From assembly GCA_029262275.1 (NCBI GenBank), contig JAJCZS010000007.1, forward strand, positions 1-58,784: 58,784 nucleotides of DNA, read 5' to 3'. Source of the stretch: Deltaproteobacteria bacterium (GTDB taxonomy: Bacteria; Desulfobacterota_D; UBA1144; Nemesobacterales; UBA2774). Position 1 is the stretch's first letter, and every line of letters begins with the position of its first letter. The translations under genes and the position numbers were made by a program. The notes beneath the pieces are model-generated. The model was not told where the DNA came from, did no database searches, and saw only the letters and a program-made list of their open reading frames with translations. Shown piece after piece: positions 35,722 through 46,501 of the stretch.

Positions 35722-37452
35722 ATGCCACGTATAGGTTTAGCTCAAATTAACGCGAGTGTCGGAGATATCGAAGGGAATCTAAACAAGATCCTCAAATATA
35801 TTAACTCCGCTAAAGATTCTGGAGTGGATATTCTGTGCTTTCCAGAGCTTTCTATAACTGGATATCCACCTGAAGACCTGCTTCTAAAGCCTAATTTTAT
35901 AAGCGACAGTATCAACGCTGTAGAGAAAGTTAGGAAGGCCTCTGCAAATATTACAGTAATTATTGGCTTCCCAGACAAAAAAGGGGACATCTACAATGCT
36001 GCTGCAATTATCCACAACAAAAAATTGATCGATGTCTATCACAAAAGATATTTGCCCAATTACGGCGTTTTCGATGAAAACAGATATTTTCAATCAGGTG
36101 TCCGTGCACCTGTTTACAGGCTTGGAGATACAATATTTGGAGTCAACGTTTGTGAAGATATATGGTATCCGGGTGACCCTACCAGAAGACAGGCTCTTTT
36201 GGGAGATGCTCAAATTATTATTAATATTTCCTCTTCCCCTTATTATGCGTCAAAAGTAGCTTCAAGAGAGCGCATGCTAAGGACTAGGGCCAAAGATAAT
36301 TCTGTGAATGTTGTTTTTTGTAATATGGTCGGTGGTCAGGATGAACTTGTATTTGACGGTCACAGCGTTGTTATTGGAGAGTCCGGAAACATTATTGCAC
36401 GTGCCAAATCTTTTGAAGAAGACCTTCTCATAGCAGATATTAATGTTAAAAAAGTATTTCGTTCCCGCATTCATAACCCTAGAAGGCGTAAAGAGCGCCA
36501 CGCGCTCGAGCTTCATTCGGAAGAAGCTGAAATATTGGATATATCAAACAATGTCAAACAAAAAGTTAAGCCCAGAAGAAAGAATAGAATAGAGGATTTT
36601 GATAAAAAAGAAGAGGAAATACTGAGAGCCCTTGTTTTAGGTACTAGGGATTATGTGACCAAAAATGGGTTTAAAAAAGTAGCCATTGGTTTAAGCGGCG
36701 GTATAGATTCTGCCCTTGTTGCGGCTGTTGCTGTTGAGGCTATGGGAAACGAGAACGTATACGGGGTTTCTATGCCCTCTAGGTTCAGTTCAGAGGGAAG
36801 CGTTACAGATTCTGACGAGTTGTCTGCAAATCTAGGTATAGAGCTAATTAATATTCCTATAGAAAAGGCTTTTGATTCTTACTTAGAGACATTCTCAGGA
36901 GTTTTTGCAGGCAAAAAGCAAGATATCACGGAAGAAAATCTGCAGGCGCGTATAAGAGGCAATATCTTAATGGCTCTATCCAATAAATTCGGATGGCTTA
37001 TTCTTACTACAGGCAATAAGAGTGAGATGAGTGTTGGCTACTGTACTTTGTACGGTGATATGGCAGGAGGGTTTGCAGTAATAAAGGATGTTCCTAAGAC
37101 TATGGTTTATAAGCTATGCAAGTTTTATAATAAATCCAAAGGGAGCCAGATGATACCAAGATCAATTATAACGAAGCCCCCTTCAGCAGAGCTAAGGCCT
37201 GAGCAGTTGGATACTGACTCTCTACCTGACTATGATGTCCTAGATCCAATTCTTAAATCATACGTAGAAGATGATCTAAGTGTAGATGAGATTGTTGCAC
37301 AAGGGTTTAAGAAGCCTTTGGTCAAAAGAATAATAAAGATGGTTGACCAAAATGAATATAAAAGACGGCAAGCCCCTCCTGGTATTAAGATTACTGCCAG
37401 AGCCTTTGGCAAAGATAGACGTTTTCCGATTACAAACCTCTACAAGGCCTGA
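35722..37452 (+). CDS. nadE: Glutamine-dependent NAD synthetase
   Basis: 576 residues from the ATG at 35722 (MPRIGLAQINASVGD). An in-frame ATG 14 codons upstream gives a non-conserved extension. The N-terminal nitrilase domain (about 1-270) has the glutaminase triad: E in FPELSITGYPPED, K in YHKRYLPN and C in GVNVCEDIW. The synthetase half has the PP-loop GLSGGIDSALVA and the conserved TTGNKSEMSVGY. It makes NAD from nicotinate adenine dinucleotide with ammonia channelled from glutamine. AAGGA precedes the start. Confidence 0.96.
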   Translation: MPRIGLAQINASVGDIEGNLNKILKYINSAKDSGVDILCFPELSITGYPPEDLLLKPNFISDSINAVEKVRKASANITVIIGFPDKKGDIYNAAAIIHNKKLIDVYHKRYLPNYGVFDENRYFQSGVRAPVYRLGDTIFGVNVCEDIWYPGDPTRRQALLGDAQIIINISSSPYYASKVASRERMLRTRAKDNSVNVVFCNMVGGQDELVFDGHSVVIGESGNIIARAKSFEEDLLIADINVKKVFRSRIHNPRRRKERHALELHSEEAEILDISNNVKQKVKPRRKNRIEDFDKKEEEILRALVLGTRDYVTKNGFKKVAIGLSGGIDSALVAAVAVEAMGNENVYGVSMPSRFSSEGSVTDSDELSANLGIELINIPIEKAFDSYLETFSGVFAGKKQDITEENLQARIRGNILMALSNKFGWLILTTGNKSEMSVGYCTLYGDMAGGFAVIKDVPKTMVYKLCKFYNKSKGSQMIPRSIITKPPSAELRPEQLDTDSLPDYDVLDPILKSYVEDDLSVDEIVAQGFKKPLVKRIIKMVDQNEYKRRQAPPGIKITARAFGKDRRFPITNLYKA

Positions 37453-37526
37453 ACAAGGACCCTGACGTGCATATGTGGTGTTTTTATGTTAAAATACTGC
37501 CCTGGGTTGACAGAAAGCTACTTGAG

Positions 37527-37555
37527 TTGACTTGTACCCTGTTACAACTTAAATT
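37527..37555 (+). promoter_or_regulatory. Possible promoter for gltB
   Basis: TTGACT (37527-37532), 17 bp, TAAATT (37550-37555). The 197-bp space between nadE and gltB has no coding sequence. A second TTGACA lies at 37507 without a good -10 box. Confidence 0.4.
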
Positions 37556-37649
37556 TATGATGGGTTAGTTGGCCGCAGTTTACGGGTTAATCCTTAAAGT
37601 AATCAATAATATTACTTCATTTGTTAATAATTCTTAGGAAGGTGTTTTT

Positions 37650-40600
37650 ATGAAGCCTGTTGGATATCCGCCTAAGCAGGGCCTTTATGACCCCGCATTA
37701 GAACATGATTCTTGTGGTATGGGGTTTGTGGTCAACATAAAGGGCGAAAAATCAAATAAAATAGTCCGCAATGCCGTTCAGGTGCTATTAAACTTGGAGC
37801 ATCGTGGTGCTTGTGGATGTGAAGCCAATACCGGTGACGGCGCTGGCATCTTAATACAAAAACCGCATAAATTCTTTAAGAAGGTATGTGAAGATATTGG
37901 TATAGCCCTACCATCTGAAGAAGAATATGGAGTTGGTGCAATATTCTTTACTCAAGATGCGGAAGAGCGAAGGGTATGCGAACAGACCTTTGAAAATATT
38001 TTAGAAGATGAAGGACTAGAGGTTCTTGGTTGGAGAGATGTTCCTACCGACAACGAATCGTTGGGCAATACTGCAATCTCTTGCGAGCCTTATATAAAGC
38101 AAGTTTTTATTAAACGTAGTTCCGATATTAAAGACTCTATGGATTTTGAGCGTAAGCTTTATGTAGTTAAGAAAAGAGCACTCAATGAAATCAAGCTTTC
38201 AGGTATGAAAGGGGGTCAATACTTCTATATTGGAAGTCTGTCAAGCAAGACCCTTGTATACAAAGGAATGCTCACAACTTGGCAGCTCGATAAATACTAT
38301 ACTGATTTAAATGATTCTGATATGGAGTCAGCAATAGCTCTTGTTCACTCTCGTTTTAGTACCAATACATTTCCGAGCTGGGATCGTTCACACCCTTACC
38401 GCTATATTGTTCACAACGGTGAAATAAATACTATGAGGGGCAATATTAACTGGATGCATGCACGTCAGGCTGTGTTTTCATCTGAGGCTTTCGGAGAAGA
38501 TCTTGAAAAGACTTTCCCTATAATCTCACCTGATGGTAGTGACTCTGGTAACTTCGACAACTGTGTAGAATTCCTTTACTTAGCTGGACGTCCTATAGAA
38601 CACGCCGTTATGATGATGATCCCCGAGCCATGGTCGAATCATGAAACCATGAGCGATGAAAAAAAGGCATTCTATGAATATCATAGCTGTATGATGGAGC
38701 CGTGGGATGGGCCTGCATCAATTGGTTTTACAGACGGAACAAAGGTGGGTGCAGTACTCGATAGAAATGGACTGCGTCCTTCTCGTTATTATGTAACTAA
38801 AGACGACATGGTTATTATGGGCTCAGAAGTGGGTGTGCTGGATGTACCGGCAGATATGATACTCCATAAGGGACGTTTGCAACCGGGTAGGATGTTCTTA
38901 ATAGATACAGAGCAAGGCCGTATAGTAGAAGACGAAGAACTTAAAGAAAATCTTGCTAAAGAAAAGCCTTATAGAGAGTGGCTTGATAATAATATGCTGC
39001 CGCTAAATGATATAGAAGCTGTAGAGGACAAAACAGCTGAAGAAGCTTCTGATCATGAAAAAGTATTAATACGCCAAAGAGCATTTGGTTATACCTATGA
39101 AGATTTGAGAATTTTAATAGGCCCCATGGCAAACAATGCTGTTGAGCCTGTGGGTTCTATGGGTAAAGACACTCCTATTGCTATTTTATCTAGCAAACCA
39201 AGGCTCCTCTATGAATATTTTAAGCAGCTATTTGCCCAGGTAACCAATCCTGCAATAGATTCTATAAGAGAAGAACTTATTACTGCAACGGAAATGACTC
39301 TTGGTCCAGAGCCTAATATCTTAAATCCGGGCCCGGAGAACTGCAGGAAAATTTGGCTTGAAACACCTGCGTTAACTAATGAAGATCTTCAGAAAATAAA
39401 AAATCTTGATAATGAAACTTTCAAATCAGAGACGCTCCCTATTCTATTTAAGGTAGCAGAGGGTAGCAAAGGTCTTGAGAAAGCCTTAGAGCAACTTTTT
39501 GATAGGGCTGATAAAGCTATTTCTCAAGGTGCTAATATCTTAGTGCTTTCTGATAGAGGTTTTAACAAAGAAAATGCTCCAATTCCAGCGCTCATGGCAT
39601 CAGCCGGTTTGCACCATCATTTAATTAGAAACGGAAACCGTATGAAGGTTGGTTTAGTGCTTGAGTCTGGAGAACCAAGAGAAGTTCATCACTTTGCTCT
39701 TCTTGTTGGATATGGCATAAGCGCTATTAATCCATACCTTGCTTATGAAACAATAGAAGACATGATTAATGAGGGAATGCTGCCTGGAATAGATAAAGAT
39801 AAAGCTATAAGCAATTATAATAAAAGTTTTGTTAAAGGTATTGTGAAAACTATGTCTAAAATTGGTATCTCAGCTATTCAGAGCTACCACGGAGCCCAGA
39901 TATTTGAAGCAATCGGGCTAAACCACGATTTTGTGGACAAATATTTCACCTGGACCCCTACAAGGATTAAGGGGGCTGGAATAGATGTTATCTACAAAGA
40001 AATTAAAATGAGATATGATACCGCCTATCCCGACCGTGATGTTGTTCCTGAAACTCTTGATGAGGGAGGACTTTATCAATGGCGACCAGGTGGCGAGCAT
40101 CACGCTTTTAACCCAAAATCAGTTCATATGCTCCAACGTGCATGTCGAAATAATGATTACGAAGAATTCAAAAAGTTCTCAGACCTTGTCACTGACGAGT
40201 CTAAACAACTCTCTACTCTAAGAGGTCTTTTAGAGCTGAAGAAAGATAATGACTCTATTCCTATTGATGAAGTGGAATCTGTAGAGTCTATTTGCAAGAG
40301 GTTTAAGACAGGTGCTATGTCATATGGAGCTATAAGCTCAGAGGCTCACGAAAGCCTTGCAATTGCTATGAACAGGATTGGCGGGAAGAGTAATACCGGT
40401 GAGGGCGGGGAAGACACTGCACGAAATATTCCAGATGATAACGGAGATTTAAGAAGAAGTTCAATAAAGCAGGTTGCCTCAGGACGTTTCGGAGTGACCG
40501 GTGAATACCTAGTTAATGCAGAGGAAATACAGATAAAGATAGCTCAGGGTGCTAAGCCCGGAGAAGGCGGTCAGCTGCCAGGTAGGAAGGTATATCCGTG

Positions 40601-42254
40601 GATAGCCAAGGTTAGGCTTTCAACCCCAGGAGTGGGCTTAATATCGCCTCCTCCTCATCATGATATTTATTCTATTGAAGACCTAGCAGAGCTGATACAC
40701 GATCTAAAAAATGCTAATCAAAACGCGCGTATAAATGTAAAACTCGTATCTGAAGTGGGTGTGGGAACAATTGCTGCAGGAGTTGCAAAAGGACATGCCG
40801 ATGTAATCCTAATCAGTGGTTATGACGGTGGAACTGGTGCATCACCCCAGAGCAGCATCCAGCACGCAGGGCTTCCATGGGAGCTTGGGCTTGCAGAAAC
40901 CCACCAAACACTACTAATGAATAACTTGCGAAGCCGTGTAGTGCTCGAGACAGACGGTCAGATGAAAACTGGTCGTGATGTAGTTGTAGCAGCACTTCTA
41001 GGGGCTGAGGAGTACGGATTTTCAACAGCTCCACTAATAATCCTAGGTTGCATAATGATGCGTGTCTGTCACCTAGATACTTGTCCTGTTGGTGTTGCAA
41101 CACAGAACCCAGAATTGCGAAAGAAATTCATGGGAGATCCAACGCACGTAGTTAATTTCATGCATTTTATTGCTCAGGAAATAAGAGAGATAATGGCTGA
41201 GCTTGGTTTTAGAACTATCAATGAGATGATAGGAAGAACAGATAAACTTGAAATGAGAGAGGTAGTTGATCACTGGAAAGCAGAGGGCGTAGACCTCTCA
41301 GACGTCATATATCAGCCCGATGTCCCAAGTGATTACGGAAGATATTCTCAAATAGAGCAGGATCATGGACTTGAAGATGTACTCGACAATAAAGTTTTAC
41401 TCGATATATGTAAACCGACATTTGAGAATGGAGAGCCCGTAGAGGCAATAGTTCCTATCAAGAACATTGATCGTACAGTGGGCACTATTTTAGGTAGCGA
41501 GCTGACCAAGAAATACGGCTCGGAAGGTTTGCCTGCAGAAACTGTTCGGCTTCACTTCAATGGCTCAGCAGGCCAGAGTTTTGGAGCGTTTATACCAAGA
41601 TATATGACATTAATATTAGAAGGCGATTCCAATGATTACATTGGCAAAGGGCTTTCCGGTGGGAAGATTATAGTTTATCCACCGAAAGCATCCACATTCG
41701 TTGCTGAAGAAAATATAATAGTAGGCAACGTTGCTTTTTATGGTGCTACAGGTGGCGAGGCCTACATAAGAGGGCTTGCCGGAGAGAGATTCTGCGTAAG
41801 AAATAGTGGAGTCAAAACTGTAGTTGAAGGCGTTGGAGATCATGCCTGTGAATATATGACAGGTGGCCGCGTAGTTGTGCTGGGAAGCACTGGGAGAAAC
41901 TTTGCTGCCGGAATGTCCGGAGGAATAGCATATGTCCTAGATGAAGAAGGCGATTTCTCTATACGCTGTAATCAAGATATGGTTGATCTTGAGCCTTTAA
42001 GCACAGAGGACGCCGAAGAAATTAAGGAAATGATAAAGCGTCATGTGGAGTATACAGATAGCGAAAGAGGAAAAGAGGTACTTTCCAATTGGAGCAACAT
42101 TGAAGAAAAGTTTGTAAGGGTAATGCCAAAAGACTTTAAACGGATGTTAGGAGCCATTGAAAGAGTTGAGAAGAAAGGGTTGAGTGGAGATGAGGCTCTT
42201 ATGGCTGCTTTTGAAGAAAACAAGAGCGATCTTGCCCGTGTAAGTGGTAATTAG
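37650..42254 (+). CDS. gltB: Glutamate synthase large subunit
   Basis: 1534 residues, full length. The N-terminal glutaminase nucleophile is C22 in HDSCGMGF, so a 21-residue propeptide must be removed. The central and FMN-binding synthase domains follow, with [10 protein letters not shown] and the 3Fe-4S cysteines in C-x5-C-x4-C ([12 protein letters not shown]). The C-terminal beta-helix has GGEAYIRG and [11 protein letters not shown]. It transfers the glutamine amide to 2-oxoglutarate, giving two glutamates, with electrons from GltD. AGGAAGG lies before the ATG. gltD follows after 72 bp. Confidence 0.98.
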   Translation: MKPVGYPPKQGLYDPALEHDSCGMGFVVNIKGEKSNKIVRNAVQVLLNLEHRGACGCEANTGDGAGILIQKPHKFFKKVCEDIGIALPSEEEYGVGAIFFTQDAEERRVCEQTFENILEDEGLEVLGWRDVPTDNESLGNTAISCEPYIKQVFIKRSSDIKDSMDFERKLYVVKKRALNEIKLSGMKGGQYFYIGSLSSKTLVYKGMLTTWQLDKYYTDLNDSDMESAIALVHSRFSTNTFPSWDRSHPYRYIVHNGEINTMRGNINWMHARQAVFSSEAFGEDLEKTFPIISPDGSDSGNFDNCVEFLYLAGRPIEHAVMMMIPEPWSNHETMSDEKKAFYEYHSCMMEPWDGPASIGFTDGTKVGAVLDRNGLRPSRYYVTKDDMVIMGSEVGVLDVPADMILHKGRLQPGRMFLIDTEQGRIVEDEELKENLAKEKPYREWLDNNMLPLNDIEAVEDKTAEEASDHEKVLIRQRAFGYTYEDLRILIGPMANNAVEPVGSMGKDTPIAILSSKPRLLYEYFKQLFAQVTNPAIDSIREELITATEMTLGPEPNILNPGPENCRKIWLETPALTNEDLQKIKNLDNETFKSETLPILFKVAEGSKGLEKALEQLFDRADKAISQGANILVLSDRGFNKENAPIPALMASAGLHHHLIRNGNRMKVGLVLESGEPREVHHFALLVGYGISAINPYLAYETIEDMINEGMLPGIDKDKAISNYNKSFVKGIVKTMSKIGISAIQSYHGAQIFEAIGLNHDFVDKYFTWTPTRIKGAGIDVIYKEIKMRYDTAYPDRDVVPETLDEGGLYQWRPGGEHHAFNPKSVHMLQRACRNNDYEEFKKFSDLVTDESKQLSTLRGLLELKKDNDSIPIDEVESVESICKRFKTGAMSYGAISSEAHESLAIAMNRIGGKSNTGEGGEDTARNIPDDNGDLRRSSIKQVASGRFGVTGEYLVNAEEIQIKIAQGAKPGEGGQLPGRKVYPWIAKVRLSTPGVGLISPPPHHDIYSIEDLAELIHDLKNANQNARINVKLVSEVGVGTIAAGVAKGHADVILISGYDGGTGASPQSSIQHAGLPWELGLAETHQTLLMNNLRSRVVLETDGQMKTGRDVVVAALLGAEEYGFSTAPLIILGCIMMRVCHLDTCPVGVATQNPELRKKFMGDPTHVVNFMHFIAQEIREIMAELGFRTINEMIGRTDKLEMREVVDHWKAEGVDLSDVIYQPDVPSDYGRYSQIEQDHGLEDVLDNKVLLDICKPTFENGEPVEAIVPIKNIDRTVGTILGSELTKKYGSEGLPAETVRLHFNGSAGQSFGAFIPRYMTLILEGDSNDYIGKGLSGGKIIVYPPKASTFVAEENIIVGNVAFYGATGGEAYIRGLAGERFCVRNSGVKTVVEGVGDHACEYMTGGRVVVLGSTGRNFAAGMSGGIAYVLDEEGDFSIRCNQDMVDLEPLSTEDAEEIKEMIKRHVEYTDSERGKEVLSNWSNIEEKFVRVMPKDFKRMLGAIERVEKKGLSGDEALMAAFEENKSDLARVSGN

Positions 42255-42326
42255 TTCCCTATCTTCAATTAAGATATAACAATATGAATATTATTGATAA
42301 CGTGATACAGATTTGGAGGAAGTTTA

Positions 42327-43811
42327 ATGGGTGACCCAACTGGATTTATGCAGCACAACAGAGAACTAGAACCCGACCGTTCTCCCTCAGAGCGTATTAA
42401 AGACTGGAAAGAGTTTCATAAACACCTTCCAGATGATAAGTTGAGAACCCAGGGTTCAAGGTGTATGGATTGTGGCATCCCATTTTGCCAAACCGGGGAC
42501 ATGCTAGAAGGTTTAACTTCCGGATGTCCAATAAACAACCTCATACCCGAGTGGAATGATCTGGTTTTTAAAGGTTTGTGGAGAGAGGCGCTTGACCGTC
42601 TTCACAAAACTAATAATTTCCCTGAGTTTACTGGCCGTGTATGTCCTGCTCCTTGCGAGGGCTCATGTGTGCTTGCAATAAACGAACCTGCTGTAACTAT
42701 TAAAAGCATCGAATGCACAATTATTGATAAGGGATTCGAAGAAGGGTGGGTAGTACCTGAACCGCCAAAGGTAAGAACAGGAAAAGAAGTTGCGGTTGTG
42801 GGCTCAGGTCCTGCAGGACTTGCATGCGCTGCGCAGCTTAATAAAGCTGGACATTTGGTAACAGTTTATGAGAGAGACGATAGGATTGGAGGTCTCTTGA
42901 TGTACGGTATCCCTAACCCTCACCTTGATAAATCAATTGTTGACCGTAGGGTCGACTTACTAAGAGAAGAAGGAATAATTTTTGTAACAAGCACTGAGAT
43001 TGGAAAAGACTATCCATCACAGAAACTAATTGATGATTTTGATGCAGTAGTGATATGCACGGGCGCCACAAAACCTCGTGATTTACCGATCGAAGGAAGA
43101 GAGCTTAAGGGAATTCATTTTGCAATGGATTTTCTCAGAGCAAATACCAAGAGTTTGTTGGACAGCAATCTTGAAGATGGAAATTATATATCTGCAAAAG
43201 ATAAAGATGTGATTGTACTTGGCGGCGGCGACACTGGGACTGACTGTGTTGCAACCTCGGTGCGTCACGGTTGTAAGAGTATGCTCCAGTTTGAAATATT
43301 GCCAACACCACCTCAGGAGCGTGCTTCTGATAACCCATGGCCACAGTGGCCTAAGGTTTACAGCCTTAGCTATGGACAGGAAGAGGCTATGTCTGTTTTT
43401 GGAGAGGATCCAAGGAAATATCAGGTTCTCACAACTAAATTTGTGGGTGACGACGATGGCAACGTTAAAGAACTCCATACTGTAAAAATTGAATGGCACC
43501 AGGGAGATAATGGCCGTCCTTCTTTTAAAGAGGTTCCTGGTTCTGAACAAGTATGGCCTGCGGACCGTGTGTTTTTAGCTCTTGGTTTCTTAGGGCCTGA
43601 AGACGCAGTTATTGAGCAGCTTAATATTGAACGAGATGACCGCTCAAATGCTAAAGCTGAGTACGGCAAATATGTAACAAGCATTGAGGGTGTATTTGCT
43701 GCAGGTGATGCCAGACGTGGCCAGAGCCTTATAGTCTGGGCTATTAACGAAGGACGTGAGGCAGCCCGCGAGTGCGACCGCTACTTAATGGGATCAACTA
43801 ATCTCCCCTAA
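42327..43811 (+). CDS. gltD: Glutamate synthase small subunit (NADPH)
   Basis: 494 residues. The N-terminal 4Fe-4S segment has [10 protein letters not shown] and the paired CPAPCEGSC. The FAD site is [15 protein letters not shown] and the NADPH site is [28 protein letters not shown] closes the fold. It passes electrons from NADPH through FAD and Fe-S clusters to GltB. GGAGG precedes the ATG. The stop overlaps the convergent aldehyde dehydrogenase gene by three or four bases. Confidence 0.98.
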   Translation: MGDPTGFMQHNRELEPDRSPSERIKDWKEFHKHLPDDKLRTQGSRCMDCGIPFCQTGDMLEGLTSGCPINNLIPEWNDLVFKGLWREALDRLHKTNNFPEFTGRVCPAPCEGSCVLAINEPAVTIKSIECTIIDKGFEEGWVVPEPPKVRTGKEVAVVGSGPAGLACAAQLNKAGHLVTVYERDDRIGGLLMYGIPNPHLDKSIVDRRVDLLREEGIIFVTSTEIGKDYPSQKLIDDFDAVVICTGATKPRDLPIEGRELKGIHFAMDFLRANTKSLLDSNLEDGNYISAKDKDVIVLGGGDTGTDCVATSVRHGCKSMLQFEILPTPPQERASDNPWPQWPKVYSLSYGQEEAMSVFGEDPRKYQVLTTKFVGDDDGNVKELHTVKIEWHQGDNGRPSFKEVPGSEQVWPADRVFLALGFLGPEDAVIEQLNIERDDRSNAKAEYGKYVTSIEGVFAAGDARRGQSLIVWAINEGREAARECDRYLMGSTNLP

Positions 43812-45283
43812 CCCTTATAGAAGGGCGGGATTTTATCCCCTATAAATATATTTACGGTTTTTGACTCAAGATACATATTGAGTCCATCCTTTCCTAGTTC
43901 TTTTCCTATTCCGCTCTGTTTAAAGCCGCCGTATGGAGTTTCAGGAATAATCCCACCATATGTGTTTACCCACAAGTAGCCAGCTTTGATTTGTTTTGCC
44001 ACTCTGAGGGCTCTTGTTATATCCTGAGTCCAGATACCACCGGCCAGTCCATACACAGTGTCGTTGGCAATTTTTACGGCTTGAGCCTCTGTTTTAAAAG
44101 GAATTACTGCTACAATGGGGCCAAAAATCTCCTCACAAGCAATGGTAGCTTTGGGATCTACACCTGCTAGAACTGTGGGCTCAAAGAAATAACCCTTATT
44201 AAACTTTCTTGGACGTTTTCCACCGGAGAGTACCTTACCACCTTCGTTTTTACCTTTTTGGAAATACGATTTAACACTCTCAAAATGCTCACGTGAAATA
44301 ACCGCTCCTATCTCTGTATCATTGTTCAAAGGGTCACCCATACGAATCTTTTTAACCCTTTTAATAAATTTGGACAGGAATTTGTCATATATCTTTTCAT
44401 GTAGTAATAACCGCGTTACTGCAGTGCAGTTCTCCCCCTGATTGAAAAAACCGCCTCTAAGAGTTGCCTCTATACAGTTATCAATGTCAACATCATCAAA
44501 AACTATGCAAGGCGCTTTACCACCAAGCTCAAGTGAGACCCGCTTAATGTTATCAGCAGCAGTTTTCATAACTATCTTTCCAACTTCTGTAGACCCTGTG
44601 AACGCTACTTTAGCCACCCCTGGATGCTCAACTAAAGCCTGCCCGGCCACTGCACCATCTCCGGGGATTATATTCAGCACCCCATCAGGAAGCCCAGCTT
44701 TTGTGCACAGTTTTGCAACTTCCAATATTCCACAAGGTGTATGTTCTGCAGGTTTAAGCACAATAGTGCATCCTGCTACCAATGCGGGTGCAATTTTCCA
44801 AAATGATAAGAGAAGAGGGAAATTCCAAGGGATGATATGTCCTACAACCCCAATTGGCTCCTTTAATGTTACAGATATCTGAGATTCAGAAACATTTATA
44901 CTCTCACCGTTTAACTGATTACTAATTCCAGCGTAGTACTCTAAAGTTTTTATACTTCCGCCCAGTTCCACAAGCCTACTTTCTCTAATCGGTTTCCCTG
45001 TTTCAAGTGTATTAGTTAGGGCGATCTTCTCCCTATTTTTCTCAAGAGCCTGAGCTATCTTGTGTATGTACTTAACTCGCTCAGATACAGGCAATTTTGA
45101 CCATGTTTCAAAGGCTTTACTTGCTGCTTTAACAGCTTTGTCTACATCTTCTCTCTGTGCCTCAGCTATTTCTGCAAGTGGTTCTTCTGTCGCAGGGTTT
45201 TCCCTAATGTATGTTTTGTTACCCTTAGCGCCTACTTCCTTTCCATTTATAAACAAGCCATATTTTCTTAGTTTAGTTGCCAA
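43808..45283 (-). CDS. NAD(P)-dependent aldehyde dehydrogenase
   Basis: 491 residues, ALDH superfamily, nearest in style to betaine-aldehyde or aminobutyraldehyde dehydrogenases. The NAD site is [20 protein letters not shown] and FTGSTEVGK, the general base lies in [11 protein letters not shown], and the nucleophile is the Cys in QGENCTA. It oxidises an aldehyde to an acid in the cytosol; the substrate cannot be fixed. It is transcribed away from bioB, with a 173-bp space between, and shows no operon partner. Confidence 0.94.
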   Translation of the reverse strand: MATKLRKYGLFINGKEVGAKGNKTYIRENPATEEPLAEIAEAQREDVDKAVKAASKAFETWSKLPVSERVKYIHKIAQALEKNREKIALTNTLETGKPIRESRLVELGGSIKTLEYYAGISNQLNGESINVSESQISVTLKEPIGVVGHIIPWNFPLLLSFWKIAPALVAGCTIVLKPAEHTPCGILEVAKLCTKAGLPDGVLNIIPGDGAVAGQALVEHPGVAKVAFTGSTEVGKIVMKTAADNIKRVSLELGGKAPCIVFDDVDIDNCIEATLRGGFFNQGENCTAVTRLLLHEKIYDKFLSKFIKRVKKIRMGDPLNNDTEIGAVISREHFESVKSYFQKGKNEGGKVLSGGKRPRKFNKGYFFEPTVLAGVDPKATIACEEIFGPIVAVIPFKTEAQAVKIANDTVYGLAGGIWTQDITRALRVAKQIKAGYLWVNTYGGIIPETPYGGFKQSGIGKELGKDGLNMYLESKTVNIFIGDKIPPFYKG

Positions 45284-45393
45284 TTTATTACCCCCTTACA
45301 TATCTTCTAGGAGAAGATTATACAATTTATACAGAAATGGCTATACGCTCTTGCTTTAGAGTCTAAGCCCTATTCATAAACTCATTAATTCGG

Positions 45394-45421
45394 TTGACAA
45401 TAATAGTGGTTAAAGTAATCT
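45394..45421 (+). promoter_or_regulatory. Promoter of the biotin genes
   Basis: TTGACA (45394-45399), 16 bp, TAATCT (45416-45421), giving a start near 45428. No palindrome of the BirA type is evident around it. Confidence 0.6.
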
Positions 45422-45456
45422 AAAAAGGCTTTTATGACGCAGTACGGAGGATTACT

Positions 45457-46443
45457 ATTTCTTTACTAGAGAGCATTTCCGATAAACTTTTAAATAAAGA
45501 AGAACCAATTACTTTTGAGGAAGCCCTTGGGTTAACAGAGCTTTCCAAATCAGAAGTTCCCGATCTGATATCTCTTGCTAGAAAGGTTACTTTAAAATAT
45601 AAAGGGGACGGCGTTTTTCTGCGCTCTATAATTAGTGCTCAGACGGGTAATTGTCCTGAGGATTGCTCATTTTGCTCACAATCTGCACATTTTGATACCG
45701 AAGTGACTGCGCATCCACTTATGGCAAAGAAGAAAATACTCCTTGCTGCCAAACAGTCAGAGAAGATGGGCGCTATGGATTTTTGTATTGTTATAAGTGC
45801 CAAAGGCCCTACACCTAGAATCTTTAAACAGGTGCTGGAGGCTGTAGACCTCTTACGTGAAGAGACAGGCCTTAAAATAGGCTGCTCGCTTGGGGATCTA
45901 AAAGAAGAGCAGGCCTATGAGCTAAAAGAGCATGGCGTATGGCGCTACAATCATAATCTTGAGGCTTGCAAGAGCTTCTTCCCAAAGGTTTGCACTACTC
46001 ACAGCTACGAAGATAGATACAGAACTGCCGAGTTGGTAAAAAAGGTTGGTATGAACCTTTGCTCTGGAGGAATCTTGGGCATGGGTGAGTCAGTTAGACA
46101 AAGACTTGAGCTTGCATTTGAGCTAAGAGAGCTTGGCCCTAGCTGGGTTCCGATAAACTTTATCAACCCAAGACCCGGAACTCCATTTGAGAACATGGAG
46201 ACTGTATCACCTTTTGAAGCAGTAAAAACTATATCAATATTTAGATTAATCCTTCCTGATAAAATTCTGATGACAGCAGGCGGAAGAGAGGTCACACTCC
46301 GTGATTTACAAGCTATGGGGCTTATTGCGGGAGCAAACGCAATGATTCTTGGAAACTATCTCACTACTCCAGGGAGAACACCTGAAGAGGATTTGCGTAT
46401 GTTAGATGATCTCGAGATGCCTGTTAGAACTGATGTGAATTGA
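45457..46443 (+). CDS. bioB: Biotin synthase, apparently with an AUU start codon
   Basis: 328 residues if translation starts at ATT 45457, six bases after GGAGG (45446-45450). The homologous frame has no ATG, GTG or TTG between the in-frame TAA at 45421 and a GTG and then ATG 45703 that both lie after the catalytic cysteines. It holds the radical-SAM motif CPEDCSFC (C66, C70, C73) and FLRSIISAQTG upstream of that ATG. Further marks are RYNHNLEAC, CSGGILGMGES and AGGREVTLRD. It inserts sulfur into dethiobiotin using 4Fe-4S and 2Fe-2S clusters. The length fits the family only with the early start. bioA follows after 58 bp. Confidence 0.92.
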   Translation: MSLLESISDKLLNKEEPITFEEALGLTELSKSEVPDLISLARKVTLKYKGDGVFLRSIISAQTGNCPEDCSFCSQSAHFDTEVTAHPLMAKKKILLAAKQSEKMGAMDFCIVISAKGPTPRIFKQVLEAVDLLREETGLKIGCSLGDLKEEQAYELKEHGVWRYNHNLEACKSFFPKVCTTHSYEDRYRTAELVKKVGMNLCSGGILGMGESVRQRLELAFELRELGPSWVPINFINPRPGTPFENMETVSPFEAVKTISIFRLILPDKILMTAGGREVTLRDLQAMGLIAGANAMILGNYLTTPGRTPEEDLRMLDDLEMPVRTDVN

Positions 46444-46501
46444 TTGTAGTTGTCACAGAAAAGATTACACTATTTCCATCTAGCCTATTTAAGAATAAAC
46501 C

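Noticed and set aside
43083-43684. Overlapping minus-strand frames within gltD
   Set aside because: They are antisense to the NADPH and FAD domains and show no protein-like pattern.
45284-45456. BirA operator upstream of bioB
   Set aside because: GGTTGACA and GGTTAAAG are present, but the inverted arms and spacing of a BirA box are not.
45703-46443. BioB starting at ATG 45703
   Set aside because: This start removes the radical-SAM cysteines at 45652-45675 and about 80 conserved residues, leaving an inactive protein.
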